Assembly: GCA_001687465.1 (NCBI GenBank)
Contig: LVLI01000127.1
Location: 1 to 64,000 of the forward strand
Direction: 5' to 3'
Length of the DNA stretch: 64,000 nucleotides
Source: Halocafeteria seosinensis
Taxonomy: Eukaryota; Sar; Bigyra; Bicosoecida
Shown: piece by piece, positions 1-11,666 of the stretch
Numbering within the stretch: position 1 is the stretch's first letter
Layout of the letters: the number at the start of each line of letters is the position of its first letter
Position numbers and translations under genes: made by a program
Notes under the pieces: generated by a model
The model's database searches: none
Told to the model about the DNA's origin: nothing
The model's input: the letters and a program-made list of their open reading frames with translations, nothing else

Positions 1-2477
1 AGTGTGATGACTGGTAAAGGTAATGGTTTCGGAGAGTGTTCTGGACCAGGAAAACCTTCCGACAGGTCCCATCGAGGAGCTTCCCATGGTGGACTGGGCA
101 CTTTAGAAAGTGTCGAAAAGTTTATCCAAAAGGAGAATAAGATGGCCGCCTACGACGATGTGTTTTTGCCGCAATGGGCAGGAAGTGGTGGTTGCGATCC
201 GAACAATGGTGGAGATGGTGGGAGTGGAGGAGCATACTTGGATTTACGGGTTCAGGGATCCAGTGAGATTCGTGGTACAATCGACTTGAGTGGTGGTGAC
301 GCCAAGGGTACGAGTCGTCACCTTGATGGGTACGTATAGATTTCGGTATGTCCGTGTCGGCAATCTTGTCTTGTGATGTACTGTATGATTTTGGATGTCG
401 CAGAGAGGGAGGTGGTTCAGGAGGTGGTCTTCTGTTCCGGACCGATATTCTTCGAGATAGTACTGGCACCTTTCTTGTAAATGGTGGGAAGGGGCGAAAC
501 CCCTCTCGAGATCCACTTGGGTATGGAGGAGGTGGTGGTCGTATTGCCTTGTATTGTAACTTTGTTCTCAATACGGAAGACGGTGCGAACTCGGAGGATT
601 CCCATCGTTTAACGGTGCAGGCATACGGCGGTGATATTATAGATTTTGAAGGACATAGATCCGGTCCCGGTACATTTTATCATGAGTGTGGTGGCAATGC
701 CTCGTCGAGGCATCTGATTGTTGACAATGGTGAGGTGAGTTTTAGCTCCTCTGAAATTGGCTACTCTATATTGATTGCGAGCACGCCTTCGCTCTGGATT
801 GATGTTGTTGCCGTTACTAATTCTGTTCTGCACATAAGTCCGTCCTCGGAAGAGGGTGAAAGGGGGGTAAATCTGGTCAGTATTCGTGGAGAGAAGAATG
901 GCAAAATCGAATTTGGGGAACGCGTTGTTGCTGTCTTAGGCATGAGCAGCGAAAAGTTTTCGCTGAAGGACAATAAAATATCAGTGCAGATGCTTCCGCA
1001 CGGTGAACGCATCTGGCGTTCAACAGCGACTTTTTATACAGATACACTTCTCCTAACAGAGATTGATTTGGTGTTTTCCAAGGGCTCAAAAGGAATATTG
1101 CCGCCTAACGTGTTCGTCTGTGGTCACACTATTACAAACAACGGGAGACTGCTAGGTGTTTCGAATATTACGTTTTGTCCTTCCGACGACCATGGTGAGA
1201 TTTTGGGATCCCAACAAATCGAGGGTTGCACACACCCACAGTTTGATAATTTTAATCCGTTGGCGACTTTAGATGACGGCTCGTGCAGTAATAATAACCT
1301 AACGTGGGGTTGCACCTACAGCGTTGCGATGGTAAGTTGGTGGGGGGATTAGCACATTTCGTATAGTAGGTGTCAGGTCATGTCACGAGGTTCGCTAACT
1401 TTGCAGAACTATGATCCTGTTGCATCAGTGAACGATGGAAGTTGCTCGCTTCCTCGAGATCTGGATGAAGGATGTCCATGCATTGAAGCGACTAACTTTA
1501 ATCCAAGCGCAGAACTGTTTGACGGCTCCTGTATCTATCCCAGAAAAGGATGCACATATACGGCAGCGTGGAATTACCAACGTGAGGCACAGTGGGATGA
1601 TGGATCGTGCAACTTTGGCCCGCTGGGTGAGCTCGGCCGGGCAGTGAACTCACTAGAAGACAAAGTCAGAAAGCTAGAGGAACAATTAATCGCGGACAGG
1701 CAAAAGATTGAACAATTGGAGGATGAGAAAGAAGAGCTCGCAAAGGAAAAAGAGAAACAAGAGAAGAGCTGTAGCCGTGAAATGGAGAGACTAGAGAGTG
1801 AGAACACCGATATAAGAGAAGAGAAACAACATCTGCAGGAGAACTTGGACGAATGTGAGAGTAAAAGAATCGACAGCAATAACGGAAAACAGCGCTTTCA
1901 AACATTGTTACGGCAATGTCGACAGCAGCGTTTGGGATGCAACACTACTGAGGATCACAGTCGACCGACTTTTAATGAATCCTCGTTCGAGTTATCCACT
2001 CAGCTTGTGGAGTTCACCGAGCGGAAGCACACAGTTCAACTCCCACGAAGAAACGCCGTATTCACATTAAGAAGAAAATTGCCTTCGGCAAAGCAGAGCA
2101 TCGGAAAGGGTACTATCGGAACCTCCGTGAAGACTATTGAGCGCACGGCCAAGGCTGACGTAGACTTCACACCCGTGAACACGTTTTTGGTGTGGAGACC
2201 AGGAGAGACGACAAAAACCATTTCCGTGTGTATAAATTCGGAGTCATTTTCCGGAAGTCTTCGAAGGTTCGACGTGGCCATAGATCCTTTTGTTATCCCT
2301 GGCGATTCCGTCAATGTCGTCACCTCTCTCAACTCCACTGCGATCGTCTATGTACATTCTCGGGAAACCACGGAAGATTTTGACAGCGATGCTGTATCCA
2401 AGCAACAGCGAATTTGGTGGGCATATTGGTCGCGACGTATTGGACAAGGTTATCAACCACCTACATCCACCTCATGA
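1..2477 (+). CDS. Large surface/secreted protein with Gly-rich, DGSC-repeat, coiled-coil and Calx-beta regions (5' partial)
   Basis: Exons read as <1-329, 404-1331 and 1407-2477 (775 codons in the window). The frame is open from base 1, so the true start lies outside. Order of parts seen: a Gly-rich segment with repeated GGGSGG/GGGGGRI patterns (nt 150-550); a beta-rich stretch; four Cys-containing repeats ending in DGSC (nt 1224-1610); a strongly charged coiled coil (about nt 1640-1880); and a C-terminal domain with the look of a Calx-beta fold, including the DVDFTPV and WRPGETTKTISV motifs (about nt 1990-2380). No membrane anchor is visible at the C-terminus. Glycine-rich and DGSC repeats are known from extracellular proteins of marine bacteria and protists, so a surface or matrix role is inferred. 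Function is unknown. Introns 330-403 and 1332-1406 have GTACGT..GCAG and GTAAGT..GCAG ends. Confidence 0.75.
1224..1610 (+). repeat. Four DGSC-type protein repeats
   Basis: Four degenerate units of about 20 residues follow the pattern G-C-T/P-x(5-8)-N-[YF]-[DN]-P-x-A-x(3-4)-DGSC. They end at about nt 1290, 1445, 1533 and 1610. The second unit is interrupted by the intron at 1332-1406. Units of this kind occur in tandem in secreted proteins of Bacteroidetes and protists. Each contains two Cys that could pair. Confidence 0.7.
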
Positions 2478-3068
2478 AGCCTTACTGCATTGATACCACT
2501 GATGCCACCCGATTTCATGAATTTGCATGTATTGTATACAGCGGGAATAAGGTTCGGTTCTGACTATAGTGCAGTGTAGAATCCCAAACCCAGTGGTTCA
2601 TGACGTATCATTCATACTGAATACACACGAGACTCGGATGGCTGTTACGTACATACACACGTGAGGTGGTTTGCACTGTTTTTGATATTACTACTAGGTG
2701 AGACTACCCAAACTTCCTGAAACCACTTGGCCCCTACGTTGCATTTACTGGAACCATGGTAATTTTGAGTACTAGGGACACACAAAAACCGCCAGCCCAG
2801 CTGTTGTTCCAAGGGCTACGTGTGTAGCCTGGCTGGTGCTAACCACTGGTTCATTGGCCCATTCAAGTGGTTTTCAGTGGCTCTTCATCAGCTATAGGTC
2901 AATATGATTACTTAGACACTTGGTATAACTTGGAACATGTGCGGTATGCGGCTAGCGAAGAGATTGGGACGACTGCTCGGAGCATGCCCGGTAGGAGCAA
3001 TACCACTGTACAAAACACACACGTACCGGTATGCTCTGTAGCAGGTTTGCAAGTTCTCTACAATTGGT
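2478..3068. other. Intergenic, no gene seen
   Basis: The stretch lies between two convergent genes. No long frame, clear repeat or RNA gene is visible. Confidence 0.5.
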
Positions 3069-3879
3069 TTACTTGAAGATAGCAAAGCCAATTATGACTA
3101 GTTGAACCAGGGCGGTAATACCGAGGAAGTTGCAAGGTTTGGTCACATTGTCGCTCATCCACTGAGGTTGGTACATCATTATCTCGAAACTCGTTTGGTT
3201 GGAACGGACAGCTCTCGCAGCCAGAATCCGGCGCTGGTCAACGGTCAACACCGATAGCTGTTCAATTTCGTTTATCGAAATTGAAAAGAATCTGTTTGCA
3301 GCGTCACCCCAAAGTGTACTCACCCTCACCAGTGGCAAACTCGTGCTGCCTAGTTTCCTCAGCTTGTACCGGTTGTATATGATAACGAAGAGTGCATCCA
3401 GAGAGGAGATAGTTGCAATTGGAAGCATCACCAGCTGAGCAATCCTCAACTGACCCTTACTTTCCAAAGGGGCCAATACGCAAGCGCATAGGACGTTAAG
3501 AAGCAGGAGCACATTGAGAAACATAAAAGGGATCATTGATTTTGGTCCCCCAACGAGATTGCCGCATCTTGGAATTCTCAGCCGAGCAACCCACATGAGA
3601 TGGAATGGCCAGTCAGTTTTAGCTTCATTGTTAAAAATAGACCAATCAAGGAGATTTAAGCAGAGGAATGCGTATGATATCTTATTTGGCCATCCTGTGG
3701 TCTCCATGCATGCTGTTGGAACCGTATCATCCTCAATTGACACCTGAGTGCTGCTTTGTGTTCCCCCAGCGATTAGCCGCTCCTGGGAAGCGTAAGCAGA
3801 TAGAGGTACGAGTCTTGTTACTCGTAAAACGTGTATGCTCACACAATGGCTGGTTCACAGTGTTTCTTACGTTGGACAT
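3069..3879 (-). CDS. Small multipass membrane protein, family not recognised
   Basis: Two exons on the minus strand: a tiny first exon 3879-3871 (ATG TCC AAC) and 3782-3069, joined over an 88-nt intron (GTAAGA..TTCCCAG). The product is about 240 residues. At least three hydrophobic segments are visible: one beginning MIPFMFLNVLLLL, one beginning IAQLVMLPIATISS, and a C-terminal one (LGITALVQLVIIGFAIFK) that ends the protein. A basic loop (YNRYKLRKLG) follows the second segment. The starting Met is inferred from the splice, because the longer unspliced frame has no ATG before a Met about 20 residues into exon 2. I do not recognise the family. It is a membrane protein of unknown location. Confidence 0.6.
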
Positions 3880-5468
3880 CTTTCGATTTCCTGGCAGGGA
3901 GGTTCTTAACGTATTGTATTGTGGTTCACACACCCTTCCTGTACGGATGGATGTGAGCTACCAGCGTCCAATTCCCCAAGCAAAATAAGTGCGTTGCGCG
4001 ATAGCTCCAATCCGGATTTAGCAAAGTAGATTGTCTTTGTTTCTCACTGTGACTAATTCTTTGCTTAGTAGTTTGTCGCGTTTCCTTCCTGCACAATGCA
4101 CATTGCGTGGATCTCAGTCCAGCCGCGTTATTTTATTGGCCATCATAGTCTGATTTTGGTTTCTTCATTGTCACTCGGCAAGTCTTAGAAATACATCACG
4201 TACGTACTTTTTTCGCGGTTATTTGTGGCACAGATTTCAGAAAATCCACAATTGGCGAAGCAGACTGGGTGTTGGTTCGCAACCGAAACAAGACCAAACA
4301 CTTTGTGTATTGTATACGTCCTACCGGAAGAATCTACGAGGAAGCACTGTCAAAACACTTGTCGCCTGATAGTGGCTTTGCTTGGACGAGGCTGTGAGTC
4401 AATCGGTAAATCAGGGACACAGGACACTGTCACACAGGGTCCTTTGTCCCGACTCAAAATAAATTTAACGTCGCATGCTAGTACACAACTGTACATTGTC
4501 GTCTACTGATTCGCGATCTGCTTCATCGACGGCTCCATGGCGAAGTTTCCGAAAATCGCTTAAGCGTTTATCCCACCGACGGTCGGCGTGCATCTCCCGC
4601 GATACCTCCCGAAGAGAAAATGTGTTGCATGTGTCAGAGGAACACACGCAGGTAGGTATGTCATCCCCGTACTGAGTTTCAAAGCGCCGTAGCATTCGGG
4701 ATGCTGTTTACTGGTCAACCACTGTCAAGTACCAGAACCACAAGTCCATATTTGTTAGTTCTTCCGGAGAGCTTGAGAGTGATGGTCCGAATCCCTGGAA
4801 CCATCACATCTCAATTTGCTACTTTGGTATTCAATCGACTGAAAAGCCTCCGGCAGGAAGGACATGTGCGGCGACCCATGATTATCTGATCCTACTGCCA
4901 ATTTGTAACCCAAAACCGAAATTGGTAGTTTATTTTCCATCAACTGAACTGGGAAAGCTAAACAAGCAAAGCAACTGGACAGATTCGTGGTACTGTATCA
5001 ACCCGGATTCCAGACCGGTGACGTTTTTACTGTTGAAAATCGTGGTGAGTGAAGCAATTGACTACCCAAATTACTCAGCTACAGGGCTTTGTGGGCTCAT
5101 ACTGACTCAATCAACAGACCTGGAATTATACCGTCACGTCGGTCGCTGGGTCGAGTGACTCGAGTCATCTCCGGCAGCCGTTAACGATGTCTGCACAGGT
5201 CGCATGCGACCAGGAATGCAGAGGCATGTTGCTAGACAGAACTTTATAAGCCATTTTCACCTTTGTTAGATATTGTTTTGTAGGTAGTATCGACTACGAT
5301 GTGGGCTTTGCCACTCGAACAAGTAGTGTATGTGGCGTGCTAGTGTGATTCTGGTACGTGCGACTAGGCGTCTTTCATTCCAAGCGACAAGTTCAACATT
5401 TTTACTCCAAGGAAGCAAGCGAGCAAGGCAGCGACATTCACCCACTGGCGCAAAATAGTGGATAAAAG
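3880..5468. other. Intergenic or undetected small gene
   Basis: No gene can be supported. Around 4465-4695 both strands are open for 60-75 codons with charged, coding-like sequence, and around 4755-4943 the minus strand is open. No consistent splice model or conserved motif ties these together. Confidence 0.4.
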
Positions 5469-7137
5469 ATGGCGGCACGCTACGCAAGGACACGGGAAGG
5501 TGGGTCTGTCATGCAGTATAGCTGGGAAAACATTCCGCACTAAGTTCTGCTGCTTCCTCGCGGTTTGCCACAAACGCAGATACGAGTTTCCCGTATCAAG
5601 CTGATGAGAGACATGCTAGCGAAAACTCCAATTCCCAACACTCCCATCGAAGTGGAAGGGGAGAGCAACAGCTTGAGCAAGTTACTTGTTACTGCCCCGC
5701 ATCCACATCGGAGGAGTACCTCCCTCCTGAGGATCCGAATGAGCGAGCAATGTGGGCCTTTTCGCGGTACCGAGCAATTCAAACAGAATGTGATCATTTG
5801 TATCAAAGAATTGACGAGCTTGAACAAAAGGTGCAGCAGCGCGACAAGAGAGTCGAGGAGAGTCTGCGAAGTAACCAGGAATTGAAAGATCTCACCCGTC
5901 AGTTAACGCAGCGATACAATGATAAAGAAAGAGACAACAGAAAACTCAGAGAGACCATTGACAAGCTTGAAGAAGATAAATCTCAATTGCAGGAGGAAAT
6001 AAACAAGCTGAAAAAGCAAAGGGCATCGGACAAGAAGATGTTGGAATCTGTCCTCGAAGGGAAAACCGAAACTGACCAAACGCTGCAGAAAACTAGAGAG
6101 CAGCTGAAAACTGTACGTGCATCTGTTTTCGATTGATATTTCGTAAAATGTTTAACAAGTTACATTGGGATGCTGCAAAAGCACAGAACGAAAACCAACA
6201 TTCTCTGGAAATCAGCAACATCAAGTCTGTGCTCAACAGCGAGATCCAGACGTTAAGATCCGAGCTAAATAGTTCGAAGCAGAGGGAAGACAAACTTGTA
6301 GAAGAAACAAAAAATTTAAACCAAGCCATTACGGAGAAACAGGTAACCTATCTGCCAATGATGGTTTTGCTGTTAAGATAGGTGAAGAGTTGTAAGTCAC
6401 GGTTTGGCATGAATTGCGCAGAAAGAAGTTGATTCTACCTTGGCTGATTTGGACGAAGCCAAGAAAGCCGAGCAGAGCGCTCAGGAACAAATAGTCAAAG
6501 TTCGAAATGACTTACGAGACGAAGCTAAACAGGTAGCCGACCTAAGACAACAAGCGGAGGACCAATTGGAGCACACTCGTCACACAGAGAGCCAGGTAAG
6601 TGGTACATATGCAAGTACCACTTGAAGAAGTGAAGTACCTCTCCATCACTTGGTCTCCCGCAGCTTCATGAGTACCAGGGAAGGTGTGAATCCCAAGAGG
6701 ACGAGCTATCTGAATTAAAACAAACTGTTCGTGAATACCGGAACACGATTGACGAGCAGCGGAGCTCTCTGGAATCTTCGGCAAAGAGAATCATTCAATT
6801 GGAGCGACAACGGGATTCTTACAGAAAGCAGTTGTGTAAGGAGAGGATAGAAGAGTTAGATCAGAAAATTGAGAAGATGGAAGTTACTGATGAAGAAATG
6901 AAGAAATCGATCGAGCAGTCGCGCAAACATGCACAATTGGAAGAAGCGAGTAACGCTGCTACCGCTAAGAACAGCCGGGCTAGCCTGAAAGAGATTCGAA
7001 ACAGTAAGAATAAGAAGCCCGAAAAGTCGACTACTGAGAAGTCTTCCGGTGATTCCCGCAAGAGTACCACCGCTAGTTCTCGGCCAAAATCAGGAGGTGT
7101 TTCATTCAAGGAGAACGTGAAGACTTCCTCCAGCTGA
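5469..7137 (+). CDS. Coiled-coil protein, function unknown
   Basis: Five exons: 5469-5499, 5580-6112, 6187-6342, 6422-6595 and 6664-7137, giving 455 residues. Apart from the first 60 or so residues and the tail, the whole protein is a heptad-like coiled coil rich in E, K, Q and R (for example QRIDELEQKVQQRDKRVEE near the start). The C-terminal 60 residues are basic and Ser/Thr/Lys-rich. The start is the ATG in ATGGCGGCACGC, whose exon joins in phase 1 to the long second exon. All five exons keep one frame, and the donors and acceptors are canonical (GTGGGT, GTACGT, GTAACC, GTAAGT; acceptors GCAG or ACAG). It could be a ciliary, centrosomal or cytoskeletal scaffold, but coiled coils alone do not say which. 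No enzymatic motif is present. Confidence 0.75.
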
Positions 7138-8149
7138 AAACGATCTCAAGAATTAAAAAACCAACTTTCCTCTGTTCCTACTTGCCTTGAAGGAATTCTG
7201 CTTGTTGTGTTGGTTCCGTTATTTGTGGAACATCTTGTGAATAGTCGTATATGCCTTTGCATGCGTGAAGAAACAGGACAAAAATATCCTTGAATAGTTT
7301 CACAATGGCAACTTTGATGTTAGAGACTTGGGTACCGCACACATGCAATCCTCAGGTAGTCTCGCAATACTGTACTTCCCATGTTGATGACTATAGAATC
7401 TGAAACGGAGGGGATTACGCCATTCTCCGTATGTACTACAATTAGTAGGTATATACTATATATGGTATGGTATATATATATATACAAAAAAATATGTAGT
7501 GTTTTTGATGTGCAATGGGTCTTCGGAGGATACATTGCCGTCTTCGGATGTCGTATAAGATTTGTTTACTCAGTGTTTACAGCGTTATCCCTATCTACCA
7601 ATGATGTTCTCTCATTGGCGGGGAGAGCTTCCCAAATTCGCGTACGTATTTCTTGCTTCACTTGGCATCATACGATGTACTTAGTCAAATTGTTTCTCGA
7701 GTTTCCGAGAGATTGTCTGAACTTATATCAAGGGAGCAAAACAACGGTCAATATACTCCGTTGTCGTGTTGGTTCCTAATCTATGGAATATTTTCCGTGT
7801 CACTTGGGAATCCAAGTTGGGATATGTGGCGTATAACAACGTAGCTTTTCACACCTGTATGCATCGATACCCAAATAAACTACAGTAACTGTGCGAAGCT
7901 TAAATACGTCTCATATTTGTTGCTATACAACATATTGCAGAGTCGTGGACTTCCTACCACCCTTAACGCCCTTAAGCCAGTGTTAGTAAGGTTTACGTGT
8001 TAAATTTATTACATTACTATATACGAATGAGTTGATTGAATTGTGTATCACTACTGCTTGTTCCTTTGTTGGATGGATAGATAGATAAATAGATAGACTT
8101 GTCTATTCTATCCCTGTCTGTAAGTGTATCGGCTCCTCTTGTGTATGGT
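7138..8149. other. Intergenic with simple repeats
   Basis: AT-rich spacer with a TA run near 7471-7484 and an ATAG/GATA tetranucleotide tract near 8073-8098. A 132-codon plus-strand frame at 7381-7779 has no coding character, being hydrophobic and rich in TA-derived Tyr/Ile. Confidence 0.5.
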
Positions 8150-9625
8150 ATGGCCTCCTCCTCCTCGTCTCGTCGAGTCGAAGGCGCTCCAGCAGCTGCA
8201 GCAGGAGGCAGAGCCAGTACACAGCATCGTAACCATACCAACAATACCCACGAAGGAGGCGGCGGGTATCCTCCGACGGTGTTATCGCAAACGAAACGAG
8301 CATCAGAAGGCATAATGATGGAGGAAGAGGACTCCAATGAAGACGATGATTCTTCGTAAGTCCCTCTCTCTTTCCCCTCGTTTTTCAGGCTAATTAGACA
8401 CGATTTCCAAGCTTTGCAGAATATTAACAGAGCAGCCTAGTACATGGATCTCATGGTTCTGCAATCTACGAGGGAACGAGTTTTTCTGCGAAGTGGAGGA
8501 GGACTTTATCGAGGATGGATTCAATCTGACAGGACTGGCCAATCAAGTCCCTTATTACGAATACGCGCTCGATACCATACTAGACATGGAGCCACCAGGA
8601 AGTACGTCATTATACCTTACTGTTGCATGCATGTGTGCATTGTGTACGTGTGTGTGTGTGTGTGTCTGCAGCCTTGGGGGAAGATGAGCTGGAGATTGTG
8701 GACTCGTCAGCGGAACTGCTATACGGATTAATACATGCACGGTATATTATAACCACTCGGGGGCTCAAAGCCATGGTAAGTCATCAAACCACCCTTGCTA
8801 TCCTAGCTGCTGGGGTCATTCTGTGTCCATCTCGTATCTAGTCGTATCTAGCAAGCAAGTAAGGGAGAGAGTCTCCTCGATTCATGGGATCATTTTTTGT
8901 CTTCCTGTTTTCTCTTGAATGAATGAATTGCACTTTTGCTTAAAACATGCTTGTGGTGATTACAGCGAGAAAAATACGAAGCACTGGATTTTGGAAGGTG
9001 TCATCGAGTGTATTGTGAGGGCCAAGCCGTGCTCCCCATGGGCCTCAGTGATATTCCCAGGCAACGAACAGTGAACCTATTTTGTCCTCGATGCAACGAC
9101 ATATACTATCCGAAATCGTCACGACAGGGGGACATTGATGGTGCTTTTTTCGGAACAACATTTCCACACTTATTTTTTATGCAATTTCCAGAAACGAGAC
9201 CTCCACCACCGACGCACGTGTACAGACCACGAGTCTTCGGGTTCAAGATATATAGAGGTCAGCTAGACGAAGATAGTACAGAAGAACAAAAGGAAGAAAC
9301 AGCAAGGGCTGACGGTAGACCCCATTCACAATCAGTAAGGTTACTTCCAGCGTTTCCTGAAGTAGACGCATCCAACGGTGCAAGTGCAACGACGAATAAA
9401 GAAGGCGCTACCGTGGATCAGAAGAGCAACGTAATTACTGGTTCGGCTACTGCCCACAATAATGCAGCAGCCACCTCTCCCAAGGAAGGTGTAAGCAGTC
9501 CTAACAACTCTCGGAAATCCGCCACGAGCCGTCTCGCCAACTCAGCAGAATCCGTTGCATCAGAAGTTGCCGCCAAGGTAAACATACGAGATAAAGGCAA
9601 GGGAGGTGATAAGAATGAAAAGTGA
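8150..9625 (+). CDS. CSNK2B: Casein kinase 2 regulatory subunit beta
   Basis: Four exons: 8150-8355, 8420-8601, 8672-8775 and 8966-9625, giving 383 residues. The core matches CK2 beta: the N-terminal [15 protein letters not shown] block, [10 protein letters not shown], the zinc site (C-x4-C in GRCHRVYC and C-x2-C in FCPRCND) that forms the dimer interface, GLSDIPR, and [13 protein letters not shown]2 beta dimerises and holds two catalytic alpha subunits, tuning substrate choice of this Ser/Thr kinase. The family is usually about 215 residues. Here a Ser/Ala/Gly-rich N-terminal extension of about 65 residues and an acidic, then low-complexity, C-terminal tail of about 130 residues are added. 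The catalytic-subunit docking region near the C-terminus of the core ([10 protein letters not shown]) is kept. Intron 2 contains a TG microsatellite right at its acceptor. Confidence 0.95.
8641..8666 (+). repeat. TG microsatellite in CK2 beta intron 2
   Basis: A TG run (TGTGTACG followed by about nine TG units) ends at the CTGCAG acceptor of intron 8602-8671. It sits where a pyrimidine tract would be. Confidence 0.8.
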
Positions 9626-9796
9626 GAATTTGTTGGTAAAGAAAGAGGTAGATGTATAGGTACTCAGTATGCCGAGGAGTTTATGTATATATTAGAGGAT
9701 TGGTAATACGACGAAGAATCAGGGCAATCTTAATCAATAGAGATTCATCTTTTAAATATCCAGTTTTTGCTAATACCACCATATCAAATTATTTCT

Positions 9797-11666
9797 TTAC
9801 TTCTTGACATCTGGCAAATTGGGAGCATTGCTGGCTATCCACTTGGTTGTAATACTCTTTGGCCGTTCAATTGGGAGACCAAGGGCTCGGTCCCAGAACA
9901 GCTGTGACAGCACTCCAAAAGCACGGGATACTCCGAACAGCACAGTGTAGTAGTTGTGCTCCGTTAGACCGTAATGCACTAACAAGACCCCAGAGTGAGC
10001 ATCAACGTTTGGCCAAGGGTTCTTGCTCTTTCCGTGTTCCAAGAGAACATCTGGAACAACTTCGTAAATTGTCGACACAATTTGGAATAAACGATCATCC
10101 GGAAGGTATTTTTGAGCAAACTCCCTCTGGCATGTATAACGTGGATCGGTTTTTCGAAGAACAGCATGACCGTAACCAGGGATGACTTTCCCTGAATTTA
10201 GAGTTTCCCAGGCATATTGCTTAATGGTGTCGTGATTTACTTCCTTACCCTCTTTCTTGAAGTTGTTGTCCAACTGTAGGATCCATCGTAAAACTTCCTG
10301 GTTGGCCAACCCATGGAGGGGTCCAGCAAGACCGTTCATTCCAGCCGAAAACGAGAAGTACGGATCTGAAAGTGCCGATCCGACTAAATGAGTCGCATGA
10401 GCTGAGACATTACCCCCTTCATGGTCGGAATGGATCGTCAAGTAGAGACGCATGAGCTCATCGAACTCAGAGTTATTGAAACCGAGCATTCTCGCAAAGT
10501 TGGCACTATAATCCAAGCTGTCGTCATAGGACGCCACTTTTCCATCATGGAATGTCTGTCTGTAAATCAATGCAGCGACGCGGGGTAAACGAGCGATCAA
10601 GTTCAGCACATCGTCAAGGGTGTAACGCCAATATTCGTCCTTTCTAACTCCATCTTGATAGGCGGCGGCAAATTTGCTGTCCGTTTGCATGGCCAACACA
10701 GCAGAAGAAAGCTGAGTCATGGGATGCATTTCCTTCGGGAATGACCGAATGAGTGGTTCAACGTGGTCTGGCAGGGCTGAGCGGCGGTGCAACTCAGCAG
10801 TCAAGCCATCCACTTGTTCTTTGGATGGTATTTCGTCCGTCAGGAGTAACCACAAAAGACCCTCTGGTTGAGGCTCTCCAGTGCTAACGTTTCTAGGGAG
10901 TTTCTCTTGCAATTCAGGTATCGAGTAGCCGCGGAACCGGATACCCTGTGAAAACCCATCGGGAGAACATGAAAGCGTCCAATGATGACTTTGCTTTCGA
11001 GACAAGAGCTCTGCTTACTTCTTCTGGATCGAGTAATGATGTATCCCACAACAAACAGTTGACTCCACGAGCACCACCAATTGTCTGCAAGTAGAATCAT
11101 GAATACAGTCTGAAGTAGGGGGGTACCAAGAGGCTGCCATCGTCATACCTGTTCCACAGCGACTTCACCGAGGGATTTATTCCCGTAGGTTTTTTGAATA
11201 TTTTTAAGCTCTTCACGCTTCCCAGGGACCAATTCCGTCAAGCGATCTTGCAGCTGAAGCCATCAGATGAGACAAGTGTCAAAAAAGCCACGAATTCCAT
11301 GGAGGACCACGGTCCAACTAGCCACTTACCCCACTCGCGAATGCCGGGGAACTCGTCTGGAACCCTCGACGGAAGGTGGACAACTGCGTGGGCAATGCCT
11401 GCAGGATTTCAGAGTACAAGTGAATGAATGAAGCCATCAAACATACACTTATGTGTGGGGATAAAAGACAAGGGAAACTCATAGGGAACAAAAAGCATGC
11501 AGGGAGCAAGCTTTGCTTCGCCATAACTCCACGGTCTTTCACAGGCACGCGTCTCGCGCTTGGTTCAGCCAGCATAGGGTGTTAGGCATAAATTTAAGAA
11601 CATAACAAGAGGGCATACCTGGCGGCATCGCTTCAGCAATGTCTGCGTCGCTACCAAGGAATTCAT
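9797..11666 (-). CDS. CS: Mitochondrial citrate synthase
   Basis: Five exons on the minus strand: 11666-11619, 11398-11330, 11253-11149, 11084-11019 and 10945-9797, giving 478 residues (human precursor 466). It condenses acetyl-CoA with oxaloacetate in the mitochondrial matrix. Conserved blocks are [32 protein letters not shown] (catalytic His at about residue 307), [17 protein letters not shown] (His 356) and [11 protein letters not shown] (Asp 411), so the catalytic triad is intact. The first two exons encode a basic, Ser/Thr-rich, acid-free leader of about 39 residues containing [17 protein letters not shown], typical of a mitochondrial presequence. The start MNSLVATQ was chosen because it alone joins in frame to exon 2 across a GTATGC..TGCAG intron. 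The last residues (PDVKK) are not a peroxisomal signal. Confidence 0.95.

Noticed and set aside
7381-7779. 132-codon plus-strand frame
   Set aside because: Its sequence derives from AT-rich simple repeats, it has no splice partners and no recognisable motif.
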